Origin: an uncultured Collinsella sp.
GTDB taxonomy: Bacteria > Actinomycetota > Coriobacteriia > Coriobacteriales > Coriobacteriaceae
DNA length: 55,484 nucleotides
Direction of reading: 5' to 3'
Assembly: GCA_902494945.1 (NCBI GenBank)
Contig: CABUVF010000001.1
Span: 1-55,484 of the forward strand
The notes under the pieces are model-generated. The model had not been told where the DNA came from. It did no database searches and was given only the letters and a program-made list of their open reading frames with translations. Position 1 is the stretch's first letter; every line of letters begins with the position of its first letter. The position numbers were made by a program, and so were the translations under genes. Shown one piece after another: positions 15,889-24,820 of the stretch.

Positions 15889-16890
15889 CTAGAAGCCGCT
15901 CACGATGTCGCGCGCCCAGGAGCCGCTTTTCACGAGGGCCAGGATGAGCAGCACGCACATGGCCAGGTACTGCAGCGCGTAGGTGAGCCCGTTCGCGACC
16001 GCGTCGGCCGGGGTGCCCGTCCCGGGGTTCGCCCCGGTGAGCCCGCCGAGCACGAGCGGGAACGATATGAGCAGCACGAGGATGATGACGCCGGCGATGC
16101 AGACCGCCCCGAAGCTCTTCAGGTAGCCAAGGCCTATCTGGCGCGTGGCGTCCATGCCGAGGAACGCCAGCGGGATCGGGGCGAACGCGGCCATGATGTA
16201 GAGCTGGAGCGCGCGGGCCCAGCAGACCACGAGGGCGACGACGTAGGCCGCCAGCACCACGACCCAGCTGATGAGGCTCACGACGAGCATGGCGATGAGC
16301 GACGGGATGTCGTCGTCGGTGGTGACGACTGACACCTCGGGCAGGTCGAGCGCGCCACCGGCGCCGAAGAGCGCCTCGACTCGGTCGATGGCGAGCCCGC
16401 AGACCTCGTAGATCGACGCCATCAGGTCGAAGCTGTTCTGTATGAGGAACAGGAACACGGCGAAGAACACGAGGAGGAACACGACCTCCTTGACGCCGGG
16501 AAGGCTCTGGCTGCCGTCCATGCGCTGGGATATCTCGATGAGCTTCAGGGTGAAGACCAGGCCGAGCACCCCGCACCCGATCGGCAGGATGGCAACCTGC
16601 CATACGCCCCGGGCGACGTCGTGCATGGTCAGGTCGCTCGAGCTCGTGAGCATGTGCGCGAAGTCGGCCGAGAGGATCCCGTTCGCGCCGATCGACCCGA
16701 GCACGCCCGTCTGCGCCTTGAACATCCAGTTGCAGCAGTCGCGCAGAAGGCCGCACAGCCAATCGTTGACGTCCCCGGCTATGTCGGCGTATGCCGGCTG
16801 CGCGGGGACGAGCAGGAGCGCGCAGAGGGCGAAGGCGGTCGCGGCGGAGACGGCGAAGACCCTTCGGCGTCGCGATTCAAGCGCCCGCAC
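15889..16890 (-). CDS. VirB6/TrbL-like membrane channel protein
   Basis: A 333-residue protein beginning at GTG 2 nt after the preceding stop. It has a signal-like N-terminus (SAATAFALCALLLVPAQPAYA) and about six further membrane segments, including VVFLLVFFAVFLFL and LISWVVVLAAYVVALVV. A Cys-rich stretch (WLCGLLRDCCNW) follows the signal. The topology and place behind virB4 suit the polytopic inner-membrane component of a type IV secretion channel. Identification rests on topology and context more than on motifs. Confidence 0.75.
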   Translation of the reverse strand: MRALESRRRRVFAVSAATAFALCALLLVPAQPAYADIAGDVNDWLCGLLRDCCNWMFKAQTGVLGSIGANGILSADFAHMLTSSSDLTMHDVARGVWQVAILPIGCGVLGLVFTLKLIEISQRMDGSQSLPGVKEVVFLLVFFAVFLFLIQNSFDLMASIYEVCGLAIDRVEALFGAGGALDLPEVSVVTTDDDIPSLIAMLVVSLISWVVVLAAYVVALVVCWARALQLYIMAAFAPIPLAFLGMDATRQIGLGYLKSFGAVCIAGVIILVLLISFPLVLGGLTGANPGTGTPADAVANGLTYALQYLAMCVLLILALVKSGSWARDIVSGF

Positions 16891-16892
16891 GG

Positions 16893-17612
16893 CTACATCG
16901 CCTCCAGCGAGCCGCTGCGCGAAACCACGGTGACCACCGTCGAGGCGGGGTCGTCGAGCGTGAAGGTCGTCGACGCGACGTTCCAGGCGTAGTCGAGCCA
17001 CACCTCCTTGTCCCAGGTGGCTCCCGTCGCCTGCGGGGACACCTTCGCCGCCTTCCCGGCGACGGCCTCCTCGATGGCGGCGACGTCCGCGCCCAGCGCC
17101 TCGGAGAGGCGGTCGTCGGTGCCGGTCACGGAGAACGCTCCGTCTTGCGCCTTCTGGGGCGCGTAGGCCTGCATCAGGAGGTCGCAGGCCAGGGTGCGGG
17201 CGTCCCCGCCGCCCGAGACCTGGATGAGCGACAGGCCTCCCGCCTTGTCGCCGGTTCCCTTGACGTCGATGGGCACGCTGAGCACGCCGCCGGCCTCGGA
17301 GGGCTCCTCGGCCGAGAAGAACCAGGCGCGCTCGGTGCCGTCCGCGCTCTCCACCATGGCGCCCTCGACGATCCGCAGCGTGGCGGTCGGGTCGTCGGCG
17401 CCCGTCCACGCGGTGTTCCAGAGCGCCTCGGCGCCCGATGTCGCCTTTCCAGTCTCCGAGCCAGTGCCTTCAGGGGCGCCGGCCATCGCGGGCGGCGCCA
17501 GCTCCTGGGGGCTTTCCTGCGGGGCGATGGCGCAGCGCGCCGCGCCCGCGCCGAGCGCCACGGTGAGCGCACCTGCCGCGACGGCGGCCATGACCCTTGA
17601 CTTTCCCTGCAT
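16893..17612 (-). CDS. Secreted hypothetical conjugation protein
   Basis: A 239-residue protein with an N-terminal signal peptide (VMAAVAAGALTVALGAGAA). The sequence AARC is not a classical lipobox. The mature part is acidic and beta-rich (TATLRIVEGAMVE, AWFFSAEEPS). It lies in the T4SS operon between the lysozyme-like protein and the VirB6-like protein, a position often held by VirB8-like or pseudopilin-like periplasmic parts, but I see no specific family signature. Confidence 0.65.
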   Translation of the reverse strand: MQGKSRVMAAVAAGALTVALGAGAARCAIAPQESPQELAPPAMAGAPEGTGSETGKATSGAEALWNTAWTGADDPTATLRIVEGAMVESADGTERAWFFSAEEPSEAGGVLSVPIDVKGTGDKAGGLSLIQVSGGGDARTLACDLLMQAYAPQKAQDGAFSVTGTDDRLSEALGADVAAIEEAVAGKAAKVSPQATGATWDKEVWLDYAWNVASTTFTLDDPASTVVTVVSRSGSLEAM

Positions 17613-17621
17613 TGGTTTCTC

Positions 17622-19223
17622 CTATCTCGCGGTGAGCGCGCAGCTGAAGCTGCCGATGCCGCTCGCTATGCGGCACACGTCGCCCGTTCGCGGCTCGTGT
17701 ATGTACCTGTCGTCGCCGATGTAGATGGCAACGTGGCCCGAGCGGTAGAGGATGTCGCCGGGCTTCGCCTCCGAGAGCGGTATGCGCCTGAGCTCCTCGT
17801 ACTGGGAACCCGTGTAGTGGCTTATGCGGATGCCCGCCTGCGCGTAGCAGTACTGCGTGAGCCCGCTGCAGTCGAGCGCCTTGCCGGGGGTCGAGCCTCC
17901 CCACACGTAGGGCACGCCGAGCTGGCTGTACGCCGCCTCGACGATCGCGTTCCCGTTCGCGGCCGGGTCCTTCAGGTCCTCGACCGTCATGGAGTCGAGC
18001 CTGTAGAGGCCCCATTGCGCCATGATCGACTTCAGGGACTCGACGTAGGACGAGTCGGTCGCCCAGCCGGCGTCCTTGAGCCCCTCGGCCATCCTGTCCG
18101 AGTCGTGCCTCTCGATCGCCTCGCGGATGAGGGCGTTGCCCGAGTAGCGCTCCGCCTGCAGGAAGACCCTGCTGCGGAAGCGGATGCACTTGGCGTCGCC
18201 GGCGAAGCGGATGAAGCTCGCCGTGATCTGGGTGTGCTCGCCGGGCACGTACTCCTCGCTGGTGGCCCAGTTCGCCTTGCCGGCCACCTCGGGGCAGCCC
18301 GCGTAGCCCGACCACCACTTCATGCCGAAGAGGTTGTGGTCGCGCTCTGCGAGCTGGCTCATGCGGTCGCCCTGGCCGGACTCCTGGATGATCTGCGCGA
18401 TGGTGCAGCCCGCCGGGTGCCCGTACTCCTCCTGGCACTCGAGCGCCGCCTCGACCATCTCGTAGGTGATGTAGGGCGGCAGCCCCTCGAGGCCCTGCTT
18501 GGAGGCTGCGTCGTCCCAGAAGCCGAACAGCGCGCTCAGCAGCTGCGCGACGGCGAGCGCGCAGGCGACGAAGGCCACGATACCGGCCACCGCCCCGAGC
18601 AGGGCGGGCGCCGCGCCCGAGACCGCGCCCGCGATCGCGGAGGCGGCGCCCTTCGACCCCGCGGCTCGGGCCGCCTCGCCCGACGCCTGCGCGGCCGCCT
18701 GGGCCGCCTGGTGCTTGGCCGGGGCGGTCGCGCCGGCTGCCTCGGGGCCGCGCGCGCCTCCCTTTGGGGCGCCGAGGGCGGTCGCCGCCTTGCGGCTGCC
18801 TTGGGCGGCTTTCTTCGCCTTCCTCTGCCGCAGCCTTCCCGCGGCCTTCTTGGCCGCATGCCCCGCGTCGTACATGCCCGAGGCGCCCTCGAGCTCCTCC
18901 GAGTCGTCGAGCTGGGAGACTGCCTCCCGGGCGATCGCCAGCTTCGCCGCCTCGACGCGCGAGCGCATCGCTGCCGCCGCGCGCCGGTCGCCGGCGGGTT
19001 GGGACAATTTGTCCCCGAGCCCGCCTTCCGGCGCGTCGGGCCTGGAAGGGCGCCCCTTCGCCGTTGCGGCGGAGCCTCCCGCCTGGTCGAGCGGGCCGGC
19101 TCCCTCCGAGACGTTTCCCAGGGCGTCGCGCTCGGTCTCCGCGACGTCGCCCGCGGTGAGCACGTCGCGGCGCTGCGCCGCGACCACCTCGAGCATCCCG
19201 CCGCCCTCGCTCGGGCCGGCCAT
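17622..19223 (-). CDS. Conjugation-linked lysozyme/NlpC-P60 protein
   Basis: A 533-residue protein. The first ~230 residues are charged and Ala-rich, followed by a membrane helix (GIVAFVACALAVAQLLSALF). A glucosaminidase/lysozyme-like domain (about 265-400) contains IIQESGQGD and NLFGMKWWSGY. An NlpC/P60 (C40) endopeptidase domain (about 420-533) contains DCSGLTQ with the catalytic Cys and SGHVAIYIGDD with the His. Such two-domain enzymes (VirB1-like, Tn916 Orf14 type) open peptidoglycan for the T4SS. The start is 2 nt after the virB4 stop. The gene contains the palindrome at 19011-19025. Confidence 0.85.
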   Translation of the reverse strand: MAGPSEGGGMLEVVAAQRRDVLTAGDVAETERDALGNVSEGAGPLDQAGGSAATAKGRPSRPDAPEGGLGDKLSQPAGDRRAAAAMRSRVEAAKLAIAREAVSQLDDSEELEGASGMYDAGHAAKKAAGRLRQRKAKKAAQGSRKAATALGAPKGGARGPEAAGATAPAKHQAAQAAAQASGEAARAAGSKGAASAIAGAVSGAAPALLGAVAGIVAFVACALAVAQLLSALFGFWDDAASKQGLEGLPPYITYEMVEAALECQEEYGHPAGCTIAQIIQESGQGDRMSQLAERDHNLFGMKWWSGYAGCPEVAGKANWATSEEYVPGEHTQITASFIRFAGDAKCIRFRSRVFLQAERYSGNALIREAIERHDSDRMAEGLKDAGWATDSSYVESLKSIMAQWGLYRLDSMTVEDLKDPAANGNAIVEAAYSQLGVPYVWGGSTPGKALDCSGLTQYCYAQAGIRISHYTGSQYEELRRIPLSEAKPGDILYRSGHVAIYIGDDRYIHEPRTGDVCRIASGIGSFSCALTAR

Positions 19224-19225
19224 TC

Positions 19226-21703
19226 CTATTCCTCCGCCTCTCGCGCCGCCCGGCGCATCTCGCGCTCGGCGACCTCTGCGGGCTTGGTGTTCCACAGGTC
19301 GTAGAGCGGGCCTTTCGGGAAGTCGTCGGTGATGGGCACGCGGATCCCGGCGCTGATGAGCAGCCCCTCGCCGGGCTTGACGGCGTCTCCGATGTAGCCG
19401 CGCTCCGTGGCGGAGAGCTGGAGCATCTCCGCCCACGCGTCGAGGTCGGCGGTGGACTGCTTGTGCAGCAGGAAGAACTCGGAGTTGAGCACCATGTCGC
19501 GGGCCTCGGCGTTGGCCAGCATGTGGCTCGTGTTCTGGCTGATGCCGGTGCAGATGAGGCCGAACTTGCGCCCCTCGCGCCAAAGGCGGGCGAAGTACTC
19601 GACCACCGTCGGGTGCGCGAAGAGGCTCTGCACCTCGTCGATGTAGAGCCACGTGTAGTTGGGGCGCGGCGGCGTGACCATCACGCGGTTGCGCACCATC
19701 TCGAGCGCCGTGATCATGCCGAACACGCGCATGTTCTGGCCGAGGCCGTGCATGTCGATGTTGGTGATGCGGTTGTCGAGCGCCACGTTGCTCTGGCCGT
19801 TGAAGAAGGAGAACGCGCCCTTCACGTAGCGCTCGTAGCGCAGCGCGATGTCGGCGGCCTCGGGCTCGGGCTGAGCGAGCAGCGCCGCGTGGAAGTCGCC
19901 GAGCGTGGGCAGGCGGCCGTCCTTCGCGCACTCCCGGTACGCCTCGCCGACGCAGCGCGCGATGATCGAGCGGTCGCGCTCCGGCAGGCCCTCGCGGCCC
20001 TCGGCCATGAGCGCGCTCGAGAGCGCGAGCACCGCGTCGGTCTTGTACGCGAGCTTGGCGGCGTCGGCGCGGTCCGCGACGTCGGCGGTGTCGAAGGGGT
20101 TGAGCACCGCCGAGCATCCCGGGGCGAGCTCGACGTTCGCGCCGCCGAGCGCGCCGACGAGGTTGCCGTACTCGCCGGCCGGGTCGAAGATCACGACCTC
20201 GTCCTCGGGGTGCGCGAGCACGGTGTTGGTTATCTCGCGCTTGACCGAGAAGCTCTTGCCCGAGCCGGGCTTGCCGCACACGAAGCCCATGGGGCTCGCC
20301 AGGCGCTTGCGGTCGCACAGCACCAGGTTCCCGCTCTCCTTGGACTGCCCGTAGTAGCCTCCGCCCGCCTCGTCGAGGCTCTGGCTCGCGAAGGGCATCT
20401 GCATCGCCACCTGCCCCGTGGTGAGGTAGCGGCTCACGGTGACGTGGTTGTTCCCGAGCGGGAGCACCGAGTTGAGCGCCTGGCGCTGGCGGAAGTGGAG
20501 CGGCTCGAGGCCGATCGTGCAGCCCTGCGCGACGCTCGTCACCTGCTGGACGCGGCGGTCGAGCTCCTCGAGGCTGTCGGCCCAGGTGTAGACGAGGCCC
20601 GTGTAGACGAACAGGCGCTCGGACTTGTTGCGCAGGAAGTCGAGCAGCTCCTCGGCCTCCTCCTTCGAGAAGCGCAGCTCGGGCGGCAGGATCTGGTAGT
20701 CGTAGCCCTTCTTCACGGCGCTCATCTGCTCGTCGATGATCTCCTTGTCCATCCAGTCGATCTGGCGCTTCACGAGCGCGAGCGCCTCGCTCTGCGCGAT
20801 GGGCTGCACGTGCAACGTCACGTTGAGCGGCAGCGGCAGGTCGATGATGGAGGCGAGGTAGGTCTCCTCGATGACCGACCCGAAGCTGCGCACGGCGAGC
20901 ACCGCGCCGTAGCGCCCGTCGCTGCGGAAGCAGTCGGACCTGCCCTCGGGCTTGAAGTCGAGCGTGGAGGGCATGACGAAGTCCTTCGTGCGCGCGCCAG
21001 ACGTCGGGGACAATTTGTCCCAGGAGAACTCGAAGCGCGACCCCGGGCGCAGCTGCCCCTGCAGGAGCTCGAGCCTCTCGGCGCCGTCGAGGGCGCGCGA
21101 CGAGCAGCGTATGCGCGCGAGGGTCTGCTCCACGTCGCCCCGGATGCGCGCGAGCTTGGGCACCGCGGCGTCGACGTCGTCGGCGCCCACGGCGTAGGTC
21201 AGGTAGCGGTGGCGCACGAGGTTCGAGACGCCCTCGCGCATCTTGTCGTTGAGGATCCGGTTGTACTCTTCGGCGAGCCCGGCGGTGGCGCGTTCCCCGG
21301 GCTCGAAGAAGACCTTGCGGCCGACCTCGTCGGCTGGGATGGGCGCGTTCACGACCTGGAGCTGCACGTGGGAGTCCGCCGGGAAGTAGTTGAACAGCGA
21401 GCTCATCACGGTGAAGGCCGTCTCGCGCGCCTCCTTGCGCGCGGACTGGTAGCTGATGTCGGAGAACTCGACCGTCTGGCTGAACACCCCGGGCATCACC
21501 TGGGCGATGCCGTCCTTGTACATGGCGTCGTAGCCGACGTAGGCGGCCATCTCGCGCGAGCGGTCGCGCTCCCGGCGGCGCCTCTGCCGCTCGGCCTCCG
21601 CGCCCTTCGAGGCGTCCTTGCGCCCGCCCGTGCCGCCGAGGAGCAGCTCGAGGGTGCTCGGGCGCTTCGGCCTATTCTTCTTGTTGCTTCTTGCTCGGCT
21701 CAT
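19226..21703 (-). CDS. virB4: VirB4-type conjugation ATPase
   Basis: An 825-residue ATPase. The N-terminus is very basic, followed by the CagE/TrbE/VirB-like domain. Walker A GKPGSGKS is at residues 477-484 and Walker B is WLYIDEVQ. Conserved stretches include FFEPGE, TKDFVMPS, GVISQ-like GISQN and FDPAGEYGNLV. It powers pilus assembly and substrate transfer at the membrane. It overlaps the prgI-like gene by 32 nt. It contains the palindrome at 21007-21021. Confidence 0.92.
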   Translation of the reverse strand: MSRARSNKKNRPKRPSTLELLLGGTGGRKDASKGAEAERQRRRRERDRSREMAAYVGYDAMYKDGIAQVMPGVFSQTVEFSDISYQSARKEARETAFTVMSSLFNYFPADSHVQLQVVNAPIPADEVGRKVFFEPGERATAGLAEEYNRILNDKMREGVSNLVRHRYLTYAVGADDVDAAVPKLARIRGDVEQTLARIRCSSRALDGAERLELLQGQLRPGSRFEFSWDKLSPTSGARTKDFVMPSTLDFKPEGRSDCFRSDGRYGAVLAVRSFGSVIEETYLASIIDLPLPLNVTLHVQPIAQSEALALVKRQIDWMDKEIIDEQMSAVKKGYDYQILPPELRFSKEEAEELLDFLRNKSERLFVYTGLVYTWADSLEELDRRVQQVTSVAQGCTIGLEPLHFRQRQALNSVLPLGNNHVTVSRYLTTGQVAMQMPFASQSLDEAGGGYYGQSKESGNLVLCDRKRLASPMGFVCGKPGSGKSFSVKREITNTVLAHPEDEVVIFDPAGEYGNLVGALGGANVELAPGCSAVLNPFDTADVADRADAAKLAYKTDAVLALSSALMAEGREGLPERDRSIIARCVGEAYRECAKDGRLPTLGDFHAALLAQPEPEAADIALRYERYVKGAFSFFNGQSNVALDNRITNIDMHGLGQNMRVFGMITALEMVRNRVMVTPPRPNYTWLYIDEVQSLFAHPTVVEYFARLWREGRKFGLICTGISQNTSHMLANAEARDMVLNSEFFLLHKQSTADLDAWAEMLQLSATERGYIGDAVKPGEGLLISAGIRVPITDDFPKGPLYDLWNTKPAEVAEREMRRAAREAEE

Positions 21704-22097
21704 AGAGCTCGGCTCCTTTCTTCCTGGTCCTGCGCCTCGCGCGACGTCCCGGGCGGCCCGGGCGCGGCGAGCCCTCGGGGAGGCTCCCGGCGAGGCAGGG
21801 CTCGTACGCGAGCAGCTGCGGGGAAAGCTCGTGTGCCGCCAGGAGAGGCAGCAGCTCCTCGGCGCGCATGCCGAAGGGCCGCCAGAACCCGGCGAGCCAG
21901 AACGGCATGCTGCAGAGCATGATCGGGAAGGCCGCGTCCGCGACGTCGGCGTGCAGGCCCAGGTGGACGAAGGCCGCCGCCCCGACCGCGCTGCCGAAGC
22001 CGAGCGACACGCATGCGAGCGTGCGCAGGCTCATCTTCCCGACGATCTTCTCCTCGTACTCGCCGATGTCCTTCTGGACCGGTATCCGGAGCGCCAT
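21672..22097 (-). CDS. PrgI-family membrane protein
   Basis: A 141-residue protein with two membrane segments (about 30-45 and 55-75) after the start MALRIPVQKDIGEYEEKIVG, the hallmark N-terminus of PrgI/TcpE-like proteins encoded before virB4 in Gram-positive ICEs. The C-terminus is basic (RPGRRARRRTRKKG). PrgI is a small channel component that works with the VirB4 and VirB6-like proteins. Confidence 0.82.
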   Translation of the reverse strand: MALRIPVQKDIGEYEEKIVGKMSLRTLACVSLGFGSAVGAAAFVHLGLHADVADAAFPIMLCSMPFWLAGFWRPFGMRAEELLPLLAAHELSPQLLAYEPCLAGSLPEGSPRPGRPGRRARRRTRKKGAELYEPSKKQQEE

Positions 22098-22109
22098 CCG
22101 CGACGCCCC

Positions 22110-22325
22110 CTATGCCGGCAGCCAGGACGTGTCCAGCTGCCCGAAGTAGACCGACGCGGCGATGATGATCGCGCCGCCGGCGATGGTGGATATGGCGGTC
22201 GCGATCTGCGGGCCGCCCTGCTGCTCCCTGATGGCCAGGCCGAGCGAGACCGCTCCCCACACGACCAGGAAGCCGCCGAGGAAGGTCACGCAGCCCGACA
22301 CGAGCTTGATGACGTTTGCGAGCAT
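22110..22325 (-). CDS. VirB2/Maff2-like two-helix membrane peptide
   Basis: A 71-residue protein with two hydrophobic helices (VTFLGGFLVVWGAVSLGLA and ISTIAGGAIIIAASVYFG) joined by a polar loop with QQGGPQ. This layout fits the small pilin-like or Maff2-family proteins placed between virD4 and prgI in Gram-positive ICEs. The start has a ribosome binding site AAGGAGAGC. Confidence 0.7.
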   Translation of the reverse strand: MLANVIKLVSGCVTFLGGFLVVWGAVSLGLAIREQQGGPQIATAISTIAGGAIIIAASVYFGQLDTSWLPA

Positions 22326-22367
22326 GCTGCTCTCCTTTGCTTTCGGTTGACGATGTTCCTTGCTGTT

Positions 22368-22388
22368 CCTCCCCCGCGGCGGGGGAGG
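22368..22388. other. GC-rich perfect palindrome between virD4 and pilin-like gene
   Basis: CCTCCCCCGC followed by its complement, 21 nt with a perfect stem, in the 84-bp gap. No T-run follows on the minus strand. It may protect the downstream mRNA or partially terminate. Confidence 0.4.
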
Positions 22389-22409
22389 CCCGCGCCCTCC
22401 GCGGCCCCG

Positions 22410-24215
22410 TCACGAGGCGCCATCCTTCCGCCTGCGGTACTCCGCGAAGTCGAACGGGCCGCGGCGCGCGGCCTCCTCGAGCAGGCGCGAGCGCGGGTGG
22501 CGCTCGAGCCGGTACTTCCGGTCCATGAGCGGCATGCACCCGTTCACGAGCACGAGCGCGTCCTCGCGCGGCATGCGCGCCACCTCGGCGGGCTGTATGA
22601 GGTCGCGCTCGGAGATGCCGCGGTTCACGGTCCGGGTCCAGCCGGCGCCCCGCGAGTCGCTCTGCGTCTCGCTCGCCACCGTCTGCTTGCCGGCCATCTT
22701 GCTGATCTCCTCGTTGGTCTCGTTCGCCTTGCCGCCCAGGTAGAGCAGCGTGTCGCAGGCGTTCACGATGGTCTCGGCGTTGTTGTCGCCGTAGGTCTCC
22801 TTCAGCTGCGAGAGCGACTGGGCGATCATCGAGACGGCGATGTTCCTGCTGCGGGTGACGGCGATGGTCCGCTCGAAGTCGGGTATGCGCCCGATGTTGG
22901 CGAACTCGTCGAAGACGAAGTGCACCGTCGTGGGCAGCGAGCCGCCGTGCGCCTCTAGCGCCTCGGCGCAGAGCGCGCTCACGGCCGTATCCATGAGCAG
23001 GGCGAACAGGAAGTCGAAGGTCGAGTCGGTGTCGCTCATCGACGCGAAGAGCACGACCTTGGCGCCCTCGTCGCCCATGTGGGCGAGGTCGAGCTCGTCT
23101 TTGGAGGTGAGGTCGCGCACGGCGCGGATGGAAAGCGGCTTCAGGCGGACGTTGCAACTCGAGAGCATCGACTTCATGGTGTCGCCGGCGGCGACGCGGA
23201 ACTCGCGGTAGCTCGCGAGCGCGAAGTCGTCGGGCGGCGCCGGCTCGCGGACCTTGACCCACTCCCACGCGCCGTCCTCCTCGGCGAAGCCGCGCAGCGA
23301 ACCGCCCTCCGCCGAGGCGCCGCCGCGCCTGACGTAGCGCTCGCCGGTCTCCAGCTCGCGGAACACCATGTCGAGCGGGCTCATGTAGCCCGGGTCGTCG
23401 CGTGCGTCGGCGAGCGAGAGCAGCGTGAGCAGCCCGTCGAGGTTTCGGTCGGCGGGCTCGCAGTGCATGACGAGGTAGGCCGTGAGCGCGGTGTAGACCA
23501 GGCGCTCGGCCTTCTCCCAGTAGGGGTCGCCCTTGTGGTCGGCCTCGCCCTCGGTGTTGGCGACGATGCCGCGGGCGAAGCGGATGACGCCCGCCTCGTC
23601 GCGTATGTAGGCTATGGGGTTGAAGCGCATGGAGCGCGAGAAGTCGATGGTGTCGAATGCGCGGATCTCGTAGCCGAGCTCCGCCAGCGCGCCGCCCATC
23701 TCGCGGATGAGCGTGCCCTTCGGGTCGGTCACGAAGAAGCTGGCGTTGGCCTGCAGGAGGTTCGGCTTGACGTAGTAGCGTGTCTTGCCGGTGCCGGGTC
23801 CTCCCACCACGAGCACGTTGTCGTTGGTGTCGGTGGAGAGGTCGAACCTGCGGCTCACGAGGCGGATGCGCGCGCTGTCGGTGAGGATGATGTTGTTGTC
23901 GGGGTCCTTGGCGTCGCCGAAGGGCGCGATGTCCTTAGGCGTGGCCCACCTGGAGCTCCCGTGCTCCTCGCCGTCGCGTCGGGCCCCTTTGGACCCCAGG
24001 GAGCGCGCCCAGGCGAGGAGCGCCGCGCACGCGCAGGCGGTCCCCGCGCACAGGGGAAGCGCCTCCGTTGAGAATGCGCGTCCCGCGCGGAGCGCCGCCA
24101 TGGCGGCCTCCGGGTCGAGGATCGGGTTCGCGCCCGACGCCGCGATTGCCGCGGCCGCGAAGTCTCCCGCGGCGAACGCCGCCGCGGCCAGCGCGGCCGC
24201 CGCCTGCCATCTCAT
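22410..24215 (-). CDS. virD4: VirD4/TraG-type coupling protein
   Basis: A 601-residue ATPase. Two N-terminal membrane helices (about 4-28 and 50-70) are followed by SSRWATPKDI, Walker A GGPGTGKT (138-145), FVTDPKGTL, and Walker B VHFVFDEFANIG. The motif ISMIAQSLSQLKETYGD is typical of T4CPs. It docks the relaxase-DNA complex at the channel. The start ATG overlaps the stop of the PcfB-like gene by 4 nt, matching the pcfB-pcfC order of known plasmids. Confidence 0.92.
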   Translation of the reverse strand: MRWQAAAALAAAAFAAGDFAAAAIAASGANPILDPEAAMAALRAGRAFSTEALPLCAGTACACAALLAWARSLGSKGARRDGEEHGSSRWATPKDIAPFGDAKDPDNNIILTDSARIRLVSRRFDLSTDTNDNVLVVGGPGTGKTRYYVKPNLLQANASFFVTDPKGTLIREMGGALAELGYEIRAFDTIDFSRSMRFNPIAYIRDEAGVIRFARGIVANTEGEADHKGDPYWEKAERLVYTALTAYLVMHCEPADRNLDGLLTLLSLADARDDPGYMSPLDMVFRELETGERYVRRGGASAEGGSLRGFAEEDGAWEWVKVREPAPPDDFALASYREFRVAAGDTMKSMLSSCNVRLKPLSIRAVRDLTSKDELDLAHMGDEGAKVVLFASMSDTDSTFDFLFALLMDTAVSALCAEALEAHGGSLPTTVHFVFDEFANIGRIPDFERTIAVTRSRNIAVSMIAQSLSQLKETYGDNNAETIVNACDTLLYLGGKANETNEEISKMAGKQTVASETQSDSRGAGWTRTVNRGISERDLIQPAEVARMPREDALVLVNGCMPLMDRKYRLERHPRSRLLEEAARRGPFDFAEYRRRKDGAS

Positions 24216-24763
24216 CTCTCGAGCCCCTCGATCTGGCGCGGGCCGCGGTCCCGGCCGAGGCCCTGGCTGTGGGCTTTCGAAGCCTCGCGCGCACGCTCGG
24301 CGCGCTCGGCCAGCCGCTCGGGCGCCTGGCGCCTCTCGGCTATCTCGGAGAGCCGCTCCCTTGCGCGCTCGGCGGCCTTTCCCGTCTCTTGCTCGAGCTG
24401 ACGGAAGGCCTCGTCGACCTCGGGCGCGTCCTCCACCTTGAAGAGCAGCCAGTCGCGGCCCTCGCCGGGGATGATGTGGTGCTCGACCGACGCGGCGCGC
24501 AGCTTGTCGGAGACGACCTCCTTGATCGTCGCGTACTCGGGAAGCCCCGAGAGCTCCTCGAGGCTGAGCTTCGCGGGGGTCGGCACGCCGTCGGCCGCGA
24601 TGGCCTCGGCGCGCCCGCCGGCGATGGTCCCGCGGATTCCCGCAAGGCGCTCGGAGAGCTCCCTCGCGCTGCGCGCCATTGCCTCGGCGCCGGCCTCCTG
24701 GCCGATCCTCAGCATCCAGTCGAGCAGCTTGCCGCCCGCCTCGTCCCCGTAGTCGCTCGCCAT
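24212..24763 (-). CDS. PcfB/DUF3801-like protein with shared tail
   Basis: A 183-residue protein with a GGGAGG ribosome binding site. The start includes LLDWMLRIGQEAG and the middle VSDKLRAASVEHHIIPG, a pattern of the PcfB/DUF3801 family, which bridges relaxase and coupling protein in Gram-positive conjugation. Residues 151-164 (LAERAERAREASKA) match tails in two other ICE proteins. It is translated ahead of virD4 and lies just after a terminator. Confidence 0.75.
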   Translation of the reverse strand: MASDYGDEAGGKLLDWMLRIGQEAGAEAMARSARELSERLAGIRGTIAGGRAEAIAADGVPTPAKLSLEELSGLPEYATIKEVVSDKLRAASVEHHIIPGEGRDWLLFKVEDAPEVDEAFRQLEQETGKAAERARERLSEIAERRQAPERLAERAERAREASKAHSQGLGRDRGPRQIEGLER

Positions 24764-24789
24764 CCCGCGCCTCCCTTCCAGTCGAGATG

Positions 24790-24812
24790 AAAAAGGGGCG
24801 CCTTCGCGCCCC
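24790..24812 (-). terminator. Terminator inside the transfer gene row
   Basis: Reading leftward, a 7-bp perfect stem GGGGCGC/GCGCCCC with a GAAG tetraloop is followed by TTTTT. It lies between the 24821-25354 gene and the PcfB-like gene, so it would separate the replication/control part from the transfer part unless read through. Confidence 0.8.
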
Positions 24813-24820
24813 GGTCGTCC

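Noticed and set aside
11903..21021. LexA boxes as an explanation for the GGGACAATTTGTCCC palindromes
   Set aside because: They do not resemble the GAAC/GTTC-based boxes of Gram-positives and lie inside genes, not at promoters.
19463..21922. 819-codon plus-strand frame opposite virB4
   Set aside because: Antisense to a gene with clear Walker motifs; the product shows only composition typical of reversed GC-rich codons.
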